A stretch of DNA of 15,074 bases from GCA-003244245 sp038276315 (GTDB lineage: Bacteria > Actinomycetota > Actinomycetes > Mycobacteriales > Pseudonocardiaceae): contig JBBPZY010000063.1 of NCBI GenBank assembly GCA_038276315.1, forward strand, positions 1-15,074, given 5' to 3'. Positions 1 to 6,574 of the stretch are shown piece after piece. Within the stretch, counting starts at the first letter, position 1; each line of letters opens with the position of its first letter. Made by a program: the position numbers and the translations under genes. Under the pieces are notes generated by a model. It saw only the letters and a list, made by a program, of their open reading frames with translations. It was not told the DNA's origin and did no database searches.

Positions 1-36
1 CCGGACCACACCGGCGCCGGCGCCGGTGTGGTCCGG
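1..36. repeat. Perfect 36-bp palindrome inside the response-regulator gene
   Basis: The half-site CCGGACCACACCGGCGCC (1-18) is followed immediately by its exact reverse complement (19-36), with no spacer. It lies in the linker of the response regulator and encodes PDHTGAGAGVVR on the minus strand. The symmetry may continue left of the window. It could be an operator, a hairpin in the mRNA, or an edge artefact of assembly. Confidence 0.85.
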
Positions 37-507
37 GGCGGCGGACACCTCGCGGGTGTCGAGGTCGAGTCGGTATCCGCCGACGGGCAGCGTCCGGGCG
101 ATGTCGAGGTGGCGCCGGCGCAGCGCCCGCAGCCGGGCGAGTAGTTCGTCGACGTCGAAGGGTTTAGCCAAGTAGTCTTCGGCGCCGGCGTCGAGCCCAG
201 CGACCCGGTCTGCGGTGGTGCCGCGCGCGGAGAGGACCAACACCGGGGTGGTGACCCCGTGGCGCCGCCACTGTCTCATCAGGTCCAGGCCCTCGATGGC
301 CGGCAACCCGCGGTCCAACACGATCACGTCGTAGCTGCGCGTGAGCCCGAGGTGCAGGCCGCGCTGCCCGTCGCCAGCGACATCGACGTGGTAGCCCTCG
401 TCGGTGAACAGCGCGGCGAGGATGGCGCAGAACTCAGGTTCGTCCTCGACGAGGAGCAGCTGAAAGCCGCCGGTAGCGGGCGGTGGGATCGAGTCCACAG
501 CGGCCAT
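1..507 (-). CDS. OmpR-family response regulator, receiver domain (C-terminus outside window)
   Basis: Reading from an ATG at 507, the first 169 codons encode a CheY-like receiver domain. The motif LLLVEDEPEF (about residues 17-26) gives the acidic pocket (E21, D22, E23). DVIVLDRGLP contains the phospho-acceptor Asp65. VLSARG contains Ser93, and YLAKPF contains the conserved Lys115. After the receiver come DELLARLRALRRR and GGYRLDLDTREV, which is how the linker and first strands of an OmpR/PhoB winged-helix domain normally begin, so the missing C-terminus is probably the DNA-binding domain. A good ribosome binding site (GGAGGGG) lies 5-6 bases before the ATG. The partner histidine kinase is not seen and would be expected downstream on the minus strand, left of the window. 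The target genes are unknown. The family call is firm; subfamily is inference because the wing domain is cut off. Confidence 0.9.
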   Translation of the reverse strand, partial: MAAVDSIPPPATGGFQLLLVEDEPEFCAILAALFTDEGYHVDVAGDGQRGLHLGLTRSYDVIVLDRGLPAIEGLDLMRQWRRHGVTTPVLVLSARGTTADRVAGLDAGAEDYLAKPFDVDELLARLRALRRRHLDIARTLPVGGYRLDLDTREVSAAPDHTGAGAGVVR

Positions 508-608
508 CTTCGTCCCCTCCGGGATCCGGGTACAGCGGGCAGCGCGCATTGTCGGTCTTCCCAGGATTCTCCAAGACCGCTCTAAAATTCGCGGTGCATG
601 CTGGGGCG

Positions 609-1127
609 ATGGACCGCTCCCAAACTAGTGCGGCCGGCCGCCCGCGAACGCGGTCCTCGACGAGTCGTTCAAGTGACCCGTCGGTAAGGAATCAACCCGC
701 TGCGGGGACGCCGCCGTCAGCCGCCCGGCCTGGTCGTGCCACCGGAAGTAGCCTGGTTGCGCGGATGGTCGGCGTCGTGGCGTGCCTAGCGGTGGCCGCA
801 ATACACGTCCTCGACCAAGGCGGCGTGCCCGGCACGAAAGGCCCGGAATACGTCCAGATCATGTACTACGCGCTGGAAGTCGCGGGCGTCGTGGCGGCGG
901 TGCTGCTGCTGGCCAACCGAGCACGGGTGGGCTGGCTGCTCTCGTTGGGGGTCGCCGCCGGCCCTATCGTGGGCTATGTGCTGTCCCGCGGACCGGGGCT
1001 ACCCGACTACACCGACGACATCGGCAACTGGGCCGAGCCTCTCGGGGTCGTGAGCCTCTTCGTCGAGGGCATCCTGCTGATCCTCGCCGCAGCGTCGCTG
1101 GTTGGCTTGGTCCGACGCTCGCACTGA
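609..1127 (+). CDS. Four-helix membrane protein of unknown function
   Basis: The ATG at 609 has GGGG just upstream and gives a 172-residue protein. The in-frame open region reaches back to 483, but that part overlaps the divergent response regulator's start and looks non-coding. The N-terminus (about 50 residues) is Arg/Ser/Pro/Ala-rich and disordered. Hydrophobic segments follow at roughly residues 52-66 (MVGVVACLAVAAIHV), 85-100 (MYYALEVAGVVAAVLL), 107-123 (WLLSLGVAAGPIVGYVL) and 142-165 (LGVVSLFVEGILLILAAASL). The protein ends in RRSH. I do not recognise a family. The choline-oxidase-like gene begins 42 bases downstream on the same strand, so the two may be co-transcribed. An alternative start is the ATG at 765, which would remove the disordered leader. 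Confidence 0.65.
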   Translation: MDRSQTSAAGRPRTRSSTSRSSDPSVRNQPAAGTPPSAARPGRATGSSLVARMVGVVACLAVAAIHVLDQGGVPGTKGPEYVQIMYYALEVAGVVAAVLLLANRARVGWLLSLGVAAGPIVGYVLSRGPGLPDYTDDIGNWAEPLGVVSLFVEGILLILAAASLVGLVRRSH

Positions 1128-1169
1128 GCCTGAAGCCATCTGGGTAGCGGTCGCCGCGAGGATTGCGGC

Positions 1170-2735
1170 ATGAACGGGTGCGAGGGATTCGACTACGTCA
1201 TCGTCGGCGGTGGTTCGGCGGGGTGCGTACTGGCGGCCCGGCTGTCAGAAGATCCGTCGGTCACGGTGTGCCTGCTCGAGGCGGGCCCGTCCGACGTCGA
1301 CGACCCGAATATCCTGGCGCTGGAGCGGTGGCCGCAGCTGCTCGGTTCCGGCTACGACTGGGACTACCCGATCGAGCCGCAAGCCCACGGCAATAGCTTC
1401 GTGCGGCATTCTCGCGCCAGGGTGCTTGGGGGCTGCTCGTCGCACAATTCCTGCATCGCGTTCTGGACACCACGCGAGGACCTCGACGAGTGGGCCGCGC
1501 TGGGGTGTACGGGCTGGAGCGCCGACGACTGTTGGCCGCTGATCGTGCGGTTGGAGAACAACGACGGTCCCGGCGATCATCACGGTCACACCGGCCCCGT
1601 GATGCTGCGGCAGATCCCACCACATGACCCGTGCGGTGTCGCGGTGCTGGCCGCCGCGGCCGCGGTCGGGTTGCCCACCGTGTGCTTCAACGAGGGCGCC
1701 ACGGTCACCGAGGGAGCTGGCTTCTTCCAGATCAACGCCGACGAGCACAATATTCGGGTCTCATCCTCACGTGGGTACCTGCACCCGATCATGGGCCGGC
1801 GGCGCAACTTGGTCGTACGCACCGACGCCTGGGTCAAGCAGGTGCTCTTCGACGCCCACAAGCGGGCGACCGCCGTCGAGTATCTCGAATCGGGTCGGTA
1901 CGCCACCGTGCCCGCCCGGCGGGAGGTGATCCTGTCCGCCGGGGCGATCGATACTCCCAAGTTGCTCATGCTGTCCGGCATCGGCCCGGCCGAGCACCTG
2001 CGTGACGTCGGCATCGACGTGCTGGTCGACAGCCCCGGCGTCGGGTCCAACCTCGACGACCACGTCGAGGGTCTGGTGATGTGGGAGGCATCGCGGCCGA
2101 TGGTCACCCGCTCCACACAGTGGTGGGAGATCGGCCTGTTCACCCGAACCGAATCGGGCCTTGACCGTCCGGATCTGATGATGCACTACGGCTGCGTGCC
2201 CTTCGACCTGAACACCGTGCGCTGGGGCTACCCGACTACGTCCAACGGCTTCTGCCTGACACCGAACGTCACCCGCGGCAAGTCCCGGGGGACGGTCCGG
2301 CTGCGATCACGAGACTTCCGGGACCGGGCGAAGGTAGACCCTCGCTACTTCACCGATCCCGAGGGCCATGACATCGCCGTGATGCTCGCCGGGATCAGGC
2401 TTGCCCGCAGGATCGCCGCGCAGCCGGTGTTGCGGGGCTGGATCGAGCGGGAACTGGCACCTGGCCCGGACGCGGTCAACGACGACGAGCTGGTCGACTA
2501 CATCGGCAAGACACACAACACCGTCTACCATCCCGCGGGCACGGCCAGGATGGGCGCCGGGGACGATCCGGCGGCCGTCCTCGATGCGCGGCTGCGGGTC
2601 AAGGGTGTCACCGGGCTGCGCGTCGCCGACGCGTCGATCATGCCGTTCCTGCCAGCCGTCAACCCGAACATCACCATCATGATGATCGGGGAGAAGGCCG
2701 GCGACCTGGTCGCGCGGGACGCGGGTCAGCTTTGA
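1170..2735 (+). CDS. codA: Choline oxidase-like GMC flavoprotein
   Basis: This 521-residue GMC oxidoreductase has the FAD dinucleotide motif VIVGGGSAGCVLAARLSE at residues 10-27. Compared from memory with Arthrobacter globiformis choline oxidase, it keeps the features that separate that enzyme from ordinary choline dehydrogenases. His92 in GGCSSHNSCIAFW is the position of the covalent FAD link (His99 there), followed by Ser94. His298 and Glu300 lie in DDHVEG (His310/Glu312), Trp319 in STQWWEIG, and His339 and Phe345 in MMHYGCVPFD. Val452-Tyr453-His454 lie in VYHPAGTARMG (His466 there), and Asn498 in AVNPNITIMMIG (Asn510). The expected reaction is four-electron oxidation of choline to glycine betaine with two O2, giving two H2O2, in the cytoplasm. 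The start has GAGGA seven bases upstream. No betaine aldehyde dehydrogenase or choline transporter is adjacent, which fits an enzyme doing both steps. The last 10 bases overlap the convergent exonuclease gene. Confidence 0.87.
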   Translation: MNGCEGFDYVIVGGGSAGCVLAARLSEDPSVTVCLLEAGPSDVDDPNILALERWPQLLGSGYDWDYPIEPQAHGNSFVRHSRARVLGGCSSHNSCIAFWTPREDLDEWAALGCTGWSADDCWPLIVRLENNDGPGDHHGHTGPVMLRQIPPHDPCGVAVLAAAAAVGLPTVCFNEGATVTEGAGFFQINADEHNIRVSSSRGYLHPIMGRRRNLVVRTDAWVKQVLFDAHKRATAVEYLESGRYATVPARREVILSAGAIDTPKLLMLSGIGPAEHLRDVGIDVLVDSPGVGSNLDDHVEGLVMWEASRPMVTRSTQWWEIGLFTRTESGLDRPDLMMHYGCVPFDLNTVRWGYPTTSNGFCLTPNVTRGKSRGTVRLRSRDFRDRAKVDPRYFTDPEGHDIAVMLAGIRLARRIAAQPVLRGWIERELAPGPDAVNDDELVDYIGKTHNTVYHPAGTARMGAGDDPAAVLDARLRVKGVTGLRVADASIMPFLPAVNPNITIMMIGEKAGDLVARDAGQL

Positions 2736-3676
2736 GCGCTAAGCGCTGCGACAAGGCGGTCCACCGCGGTGCCCAGGCCCCACCTGTGCCGCAGCGCGGT
2801 GAGCGCGGCTGGGTCGGCGGGCTCTACGGGCAGCGTGTCGTCGCGATCCCGCCGCACCGGGGCGTCGGTCGCCACCCGCACGACGCTGGGGGCCAGCTCC
2901 AGGTAGTCCCGTGACGTCCGCAGCTTGGCCCGTATCCCTGCGGCGAGCGCCGATTGCGGATCATCCAGCGCCGCCAGCAGTCCTTCCACCGACCCGAACC
3001 GGCTGATCAGCGTGGCGGCGGTCTTCTCGCCGATTCCGGGCACCCCGGGCAGCCCGTCGGACGGGTCACCGCGCAGCGCGGCCAGATCCGCGTAGCTGGG
3101 CCCGGCGCCAGTTTCCGGCAGCCCGTAGCGACTCGCGAGCTCGGTGGGGCCGATCACCTCCGCTTTAGCCAGCCCTCGCCCGACGTAGATCACCTGCACC
3201 GGAGTCGGCTCGGCGCGCACGACCTGGAACAAGTCCCGGTCACCGCTGACGACCTCGACAGGGTCGCGACGCTCGGCTGCGACCAGCGCGCCGATCACAT
3301 CATCAGCCTCGTACCCGTCCGCGCCCGCGGTGGCCAGACCCGCAGCGGCCAGCAGTTCGAGGATCACCGGGACCTGCGGACCCAGCGTGTCCGGCGCCTC
3401 CTCGACGTCGGGCGCACCGGGCCCGGTCTGCTCGGCGACCCGGTGCGCCTTGTAGGAGGGGATCGCGGCGACCCGGAAGGCCGGTCGCCAGTCCAAGTCT
3501 AGGCAGGCGACCAGCCGGGACGGCCGGCGCTGTTCGATCAGCCGGGCGACCATGTCGGTGAACCCCCGCACCGCGTTCACCGGGGTGCCGTCCGGAGCAG
3601 TGATCGACTCCGGAACTCCGTGGTAGGCCCGGAAGTACAGGCTTGCAGCATCGATGAGCAGCAAGGGCGCGTCCAT
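2726..3676 (-). CDS. Standalone 5'-3' exonuclease (FEN / PolI N-domain family)
   Basis: The 316-residue protein is the size of the isolated 5'-3' exonuclease domain of DNA polymerase I and lacks any polymerase domain. LLLIDAASLYFRAYHG (residues 6-20) holds the first metal-binding Asp. PSYKAHR (73-79) is the conserved basic patch. GYEADDVIG (121-129) and VSGDRDLFQVV (143-153) carry the acidic catalytic cluster. GLPGVPGIGEKTA (208-220) is the helix-3-turn-helix that grips DNA. The expected role is removal of flaps or RNA primers in replication and repair. It resembles mycobacterial Rv2090, which likewise sits divergently beside pepE (Rv2089c). The ATG at 3676 has no clear ribosome binding site, and a TAGGCT hexamer lies where a near-leaderless promoter would be. 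The gene overlaps the 3' end of the choline oxidase gene tail to tail by 10 bases. Confidence 0.92.
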   Translation of the reverse strand: MDAPLLLIDAASLYFRAYHGVPESITAPDGTPVNAVRGFTDMVARLIEQRRPSRLVACLDLDWRPAFRVAAIPSYKAHRVAEQTGPGAPDVEEAPDTLGPQVPVILELLAAAGLATAGADGYEADDVIGALVAAERRDPVEVVSGDRDLFQVVRAEPTPVQVIYVGRGLAKAEVIGPTELASRYGLPETGAGPSYADLAALRGDPSDGLPGVPGIGEKTAATLISRFGSVEGLLAALDDPQSALAAGIRAKLRTSRDYLELAPSVVRVATDAPVRRDRDDTLPVEPADPAALTALRHRWGLGTAVDRLVAALSAQS

Positions 3677-3684
3677 GTGCGCAG

Positions 3685-3690
3685 AGCCTA
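3685..3690 (-). promoter_or_regulatory. Candidate -10 element for the exonuclease gene
   Basis: TAGGCT on the minus strand fits the actinobacterial TANNNT -10 pattern. It would start the transcript at about 3678, two bases before the ATG, so the mRNA would be nearly leaderless. No good -35 is visible. This is inference from spacing. Confidence 0.4.
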
Positions 3691-3717
3691 ATGAGAGCCA
3701 CCGGGCCCGGCCGGTCC

Positions 3718-3723
3718 TAGGCT
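3718..3723 (+). promoter_or_regulatory. Candidate -10 element giving a leaderless peptidase mRNA
   Basis: TAGGCT ends seven bases before 3730/3731, so transcription would begin at or next to the GTG start at 3731. An AGGAG sits only two bases before that GTG, too close for normal Shine-Dalgarno use, which favours leaderless translation. The same hexamer faces the other way at 3685-3690. Confidence 0.45.
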
Positions 3724-3730
3724 AGGAGTT

Positions 3731-4861
3731 GTGCCCGCCCCGCTCGAGACCCTCACCGCCCGCCTGGCCCGCACGCGTAACGCCACCCGGGACGCCGGCT
3801 TGGACGCCTTACTGATCACGCCCAGCCCGGATCTGCGCTACCTGCTGGGCGTCGCCGGTGCGTCCCACGAGCGGCTGACCTGCCTGATCTTGCCCGCAAA
3901 CGGTGACCCAGCGCTGGTGGTGCCGGCGCTGGAACGGCCAGGGCTGGACGGCACGCCAGTACTCGAGCTCGGTCTGGAGATCGCCGAGTGGACCGACGGG
4001 CAGGACCCGTATGCCTTAGTCGCCGCTGTGATGCGCAGGTCGGGATCGCCGGCAACCCGAGCCGGGGTGGCGGATGCGATGCCGGCGGCGCATGTGTTGG
4101 CACTGCGCGACGCGCTGCCGGACTGTCAGCAGAAACTGGCGTCGACAGTGCTGGCGCAGCTGCGGATGCGCAAGGACAGCGCCGAAATCGCTGCGCTGAC
4201 CGCCGCGGGCGAGGCCATCGATCGAGTGCACGCCAGGATGGGGGAGTGGCTGCGGGTCGGGCGCACCGAGGCGCAGGTCGGCGCCGATGTGGCCGCCGCG
4301 ATCGTCGAGGAGGGGCACACCGCGGCTGCGTTCGTCATCGTCGGTTCCGGTCCGAATGGGGCAAGCCCGCATCACGACGTCTCCGCCCGGGTGCTGGCGC
4401 CCGGGGACGTGGTGGTGGTCGACATCGGCGGACCCACCCCAGATGGCTATTTCTCGGACTGCACCCGCACCTACAGCCTGGGCGAGCCGACCGACGCCGA
4501 CGCCGACGCGGGCTACGCTGTACTCCAGGCTGCGCAGGACGCCGCGGTGGCGGCTGTCGCTCCGGGCGTGACCGCGGAACAGGTCGACGCCGCGGCTCGG
4601 GTGCCGATCACCAATGCCGGTTTCGGCGAACGGTTCATCCACCGGACCGGACACGGCATCGGTCTTGACGTGCACGAACAGCCCTACATCGTCGCCGGCA
4701 ACGATCTGGTGCTCGAAGCCGGCATGGCGTTCAGCATCGAGCCGGGCATTTACTTCCGCGGCCACTGGGGTGCCCGTATCGAAGACATCGTGGTGGTCAC
4801 CGACAGCGGCGTGACGCGGCTCAACCACCGTCCGCGCGACCTCGCTGTATTGCCGGTATGA
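3731..4861 (+). CDS. pepE: M24 family metallopeptidase, Xaa-Pro dipeptidase/aminopeptidase type
   Basis: The 376-residue protein has an N-terminal creatinase-like domain (about 1-145; LLITPSPDLRYLLG) and a C-terminal pita-bread catalytic domain. All five metal ligands of the M24 family are visible: Asp231 (VVVDIGG), Asp243 (YFSDCTRTY), His308 (HRTGHGIGLDVHE), Glu337 (FSIEPGIYF) and Glu351 (ARIEDIVVV). It is therefore expected to be an active cytoplasmic dimetal peptidase acting on peptides with proline in the second position. Length and motifs match mycobacterial PepE (Rv2089c), and the divergent neighbour is the same as in mycobacteria. The symbol is used in that mycobacterial sense, not for the unrelated E. 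coli serine peptidase. The start is GTG at 3731, probably leaderless. Confidence 0.9.
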   Translation: MPAPLETLTARLARTRNATRDAGLDALLITPSPDLRYLLGVAGASHERLTCLILPANGDPALVVPALERPGLDGTPVLELGLEIAEWTDGQDPYALVAAVMRRSGSPATRAGVADAMPAAHVLALRDALPDCQQKLASTVLAQLRMRKDSAEIAALTAAGEAIDRVHARMGEWLRVGRTEAQVGADVAAAIVEEGHTAAAFVIVGSGPNGASPHHDVSARVLAPGDVVVVDIGGPTPDGYFSDCTRTYSLGEPTDADADAGYAVLQAAQDAAVAAVAPGVTAEQVDAAARVPITNAGFGERFIHRTGHGIGLDVHEQPYIVAGNDLVLEAGMAFSIEPGIYFRGHWGARIEDIVVVTDSGVTRLNHRPRDLAVLPV

Positions 4862-5110
4862 CCACGACCCGGCGGGTGGCGGACAGCACACCGTTTCGGC
4901 CGAACGTGCGTCTTTGATGTTATCCGAGCCACAGATTCAAAAGCTGGAAACCGGAGTTTAACGCTGAGTCGCGAGTGATCACGCGCATTCAACGTAGGCG
5001 TAATAAACGGCTAGTTATGGTGGGGACGTCAGCGGGGCGTCTGGTCTGGAAGCACTGTCAGATTCTCGCCCTCACGAGCGTTTCAGTGTCCGCCTGAGAG
5101 GGGAATGGCC
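4862..5110 (+). other. Non-coding region between peptidase and globin genes
   Basis: This stretch is noticeably more AT-rich than its surroundings and shows no convincing gene. It contains a plausible promoter (4988-5017) and, at its right end, a strong ribosome binding site. No clear terminator for the peptidase gene was found. Confidence 0.6.
4988..5017 (+). promoter_or_regulatory. Candidate promoter for the tandem-globin gene
   Basis: TTCAAC (4988-4993) and TAGTTA (5012-5017) are separated by 18 bases in an AT-rich patch. Transcription would start near 5024, giving a leader of about 87 bases before the ATG at 5111. The matches to consensus are partial. Confidence 0.4.
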
Positions 5111-5158
5111 ATGACCAGCCAAACCGAGGAACCCCGAACGATCGAACGACCCGATTAG
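5111..5158 (+). other. Apparent native start of the globin gene, ended by an in-frame TAG
   Basis: GAGAGGGG (about 5096-5103) is well placed for the ATG at 5111. Translation gives MTSQTEEPRTIERPD and then TAG (5156-5158). The same frame continues with no other stop through LITPEFAPLAEFAGFGEYEAV into the long globin reading frame. The part between the TAG and the next start codon (GTG 5219) is coding-like: AGFG..EA....ETG recurs at the start of the second globin domain. The TAG therefore appears to interrupt one gene. It could be a nonsense mutation from CAG, GAG or TGG, a sequencing error, or a read-through stop. Confidence 0.65.
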
Positions 5159-5181
5159 CTGATCACTCCCGAGTTCGCTCC

Positions 5182-5210
5182 ACTCGCCGAATTCGCCGGA
5201 TTCGGCGAGT
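5182..5210 (+). repeat. 11-bp stem-loop just after the in-frame TAG
   Basis: ACTCGCCGAAT (5182-5192) and ATTCGGCGAGT (5200-5210) are exact reverse complements around a seven-base loop. In mRNA this hairpin would begin 24 bases after the TAG and end eight bases before the GTG at 5219. It could influence read-through or initiation, or be a by-product of the coding sequence. Confidence 0.7.
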
Positions 5211-5218
5211 ACGAAGCT

Positions 5219-6208
5219 GTGGCCGTTCACGAGACCGGTAAAAAGATGTCAGCTCTGATCGACGGTATGCCAACGGCTATATCTGCATACCTTACGGCTC
5301 GTCCGGAATTCGTGCGACTAATGGGCGTGTCGGACCCACCGGTCAGCGAGCCGCTGCTGAAGGAGTGGTTGGATAGGACGATCGCTGGACCGTTTGACGG
5401 CGAGTTGGCTGATTTCGTACGAGAGATCAGCCAACTCGGGGGCAAGGAAGTGACCTTTCCGGGAGTGCAGATACCTCTTCCGCCCCAACTCGTTCTCGCT
5501 CTCACTGCCTGGGTGCGGGGAGAGATCCTGGACGCGATGGGTAAGACCTGCGACGTCTCCACCGTCTCCGCTGCCGGGGCGGCATGGATGAACCAGTTCA
5601 TGCTTCAGCTCGGAATTATCATTCAACCTTGCCTGGCGACGCCGGACGCGCCGCTAGGGCATCATGAAACCGCCGAGTTCCATCCCTACGTGGCGCTTGC
5701 GGGTTTCGGCGCCAGAGAGGCGGCCATCCTACGTGAGACCGGTGCGCTACTGCAGCCAGCGGCAGGTGGCGTGATCACGCTTGCCTATGATTACCTGCTC
5801 TCCCGTCCAGAGTCGGCCGGATACTTCCAGGATGCCTCCCATCTGACGCAGCGAAAGATGACGCTCAAGAACTGGTGGTCCAGGAGCACCACGAAGCCGA
5901 TGGATGCCGATTTTCACGCCTACATGTCCCGAGTGGCCGATGCGCATGTCAAGGGCGGCGGGACACATCCTTACGTGGTCATTCCGGCGGATCTGACCAT
6001 CGCACTCATGGGATGGGTCGAGATGAGAGTCATGGCGGCGTTGAACACAATCGCCCAAGGAGCCGACGGAGAGTATGTCTTCGGCCGGATTCCCGAACCG
6101 GCAGCCGCCGCGGAGGTGGGCCAGGCATGGATGCGGATGCTGACCCTGCAGTTGGGCATCCTGCTCAAGCCCTACCTCGCATCACCCATCGCCGCTGCGG
6201 TCGCCTAG
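5219..6208 (+). CDS. Tandem protoglobin-like (heme sensor globin) protein, 5' end interrupted
   Basis: The uninterrupted frame from GTG 5219 is 329 residues and consists of two homologous halves offset by 168 residues. ETG at 5-7 matches ETG at 173-175, and LTAWV at 95-99 matches LMGWV at 263-267. AWMNQFMLQLGIIIQP (122-137) matches AWMRMLTLQLGILLKP (303-318). The second half follows the protoglobin / globin-sensor pattern: YDYLLSRPESAGYF, LKNWWSRS, then the F-helix region RVADAHVKGG with candidate proximal His243. The equivalent position in the first half is Gly75 (SQLGGKE), so only the second domain seems able to bind heme in the usual way. No output domain or membrane segment is present. 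True translation probably began at ATG 5111, since the first half's A-helix lies upstream of GTG 5219. Codon use is less GC-rich than the neighbours, suggesting transfer. The globin assignment rests on pattern recognition; function (O2, NO or CO sensing) is not known. Confidence 0.65.
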   Translation: MAVHETGKKMSALIDGMPTAISAYLTARPEFVRLMGVSDPPVSEPLLKEWLDRTIAGPFDGELADFVREISQLGGKEVTFPGVQIPLPPQLVLALTAWVRGEILDAMGKTCDVSTVSAAGAAWMNQFMLQLGIIIQPCLATPDAPLGHHETAEFHPYVALAGFGAREAAILRETGALLQPAAGGVITLAYDYLLSRPESAGYFQDASHLTQRKMTLKNWWSRSTTKPMDADFHAYMSRVADAHVKGGGTHPYVVIPADLTIALMGWVEMRVMAALNTIAQGADGEYVFGRIPEPAAAAEVGQAWMRMLTLQLGILLKPYLASPIAAAVA

Positions 6209-6255
6209 CGACGATTGCGACCTCCCTTTCGGTCCGAGTCGATCCGACCCTTGTC

Positions 6256-6468
6256 CTACGAACACTCCTGGCAGATCCGGGAGGTCCAAGCTACGTCCAG
6301 CACAGTCGCGGTCTCGTCGACCGCTGCCGCGGCGAGGAACTGGCTGCGGTAGGCGGAGACCCCCTCGTCGAAACGGTCGGCGTGGGCGGCCCAGAAGGCA
6401 CCCGCCTCGCCGTCCCAGTTGCCAAGCTGTCCGGCGTTGGACGGGTCGACCGACCTTGTAGTGATCAT
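6256..6468 (-). pseudogene. Truncated SAM-dependent methyltransferase N-terminus
   Basis: The 70-codon frame starting at ATG 6468 reads GQLGNWDGEAGAFWAAHADRFDE and then ETATVLDV, the typical start of a class I methyltransferase up to the beginning of motif I (VLDVGCGTG). From about 6289 the sequence changes to AWTSRICQECS and stops, so the glycine-rich SAM-binding loop and the whole catalytic domain are missing. It is a remnant cut near 6289, not a working enzyme. A GAGAGG lies about ten bases before the ATG. It sits between the globin gene and the three-gene operon, marking a probable rearrangement junction. Confidence 0.72.
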
Positions 6469-6531
6469 GCGTCCCAGCCTCTCAGATCGCTAGAGGCCCA
6501 TCGGACGCCGGCATGGACAGCGGGTGGTGTG

Positions 6532-6549
6532 CGCTCGACCGTTCGAGCG
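6532..6549 (-). terminator. Candidate hairpin terminator of the three-gene operon
   Basis: CGCTCGA and TCGAGCG pair exactly around a four-base loop, 25-45 bases past the last stop codon of the minus-strand operon. There is no U-tract, so if it works it would be of the U-less kind proposed for actinobacteria. Confidence 0.35.
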
Positions 6550-6574
6550 TGAACCCAGCATCGCGGCACCGTGG

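Noticed and set aside
1245..1748. Long minus-strand open frames across the choline oxidase gene
   Set aside because: These are antisense shadows of a strongly coding plus-strand frame, common in high-GC DNA, with no family motifs.
5156..5158. TAG as a pyrrolysine codon
   Set aside because: No pyl genes are visible and pyrrolysine use is not expected in actinobacteria; mutation, error or read-through are simpler.
6219..6286. GACCTCCC / GGGAGGTC inverted pair as insertion sequence ends
   Set aside because: Eight bases about 50 bases apart with no transposase or target duplication; likely chance in GC-rich DNA.
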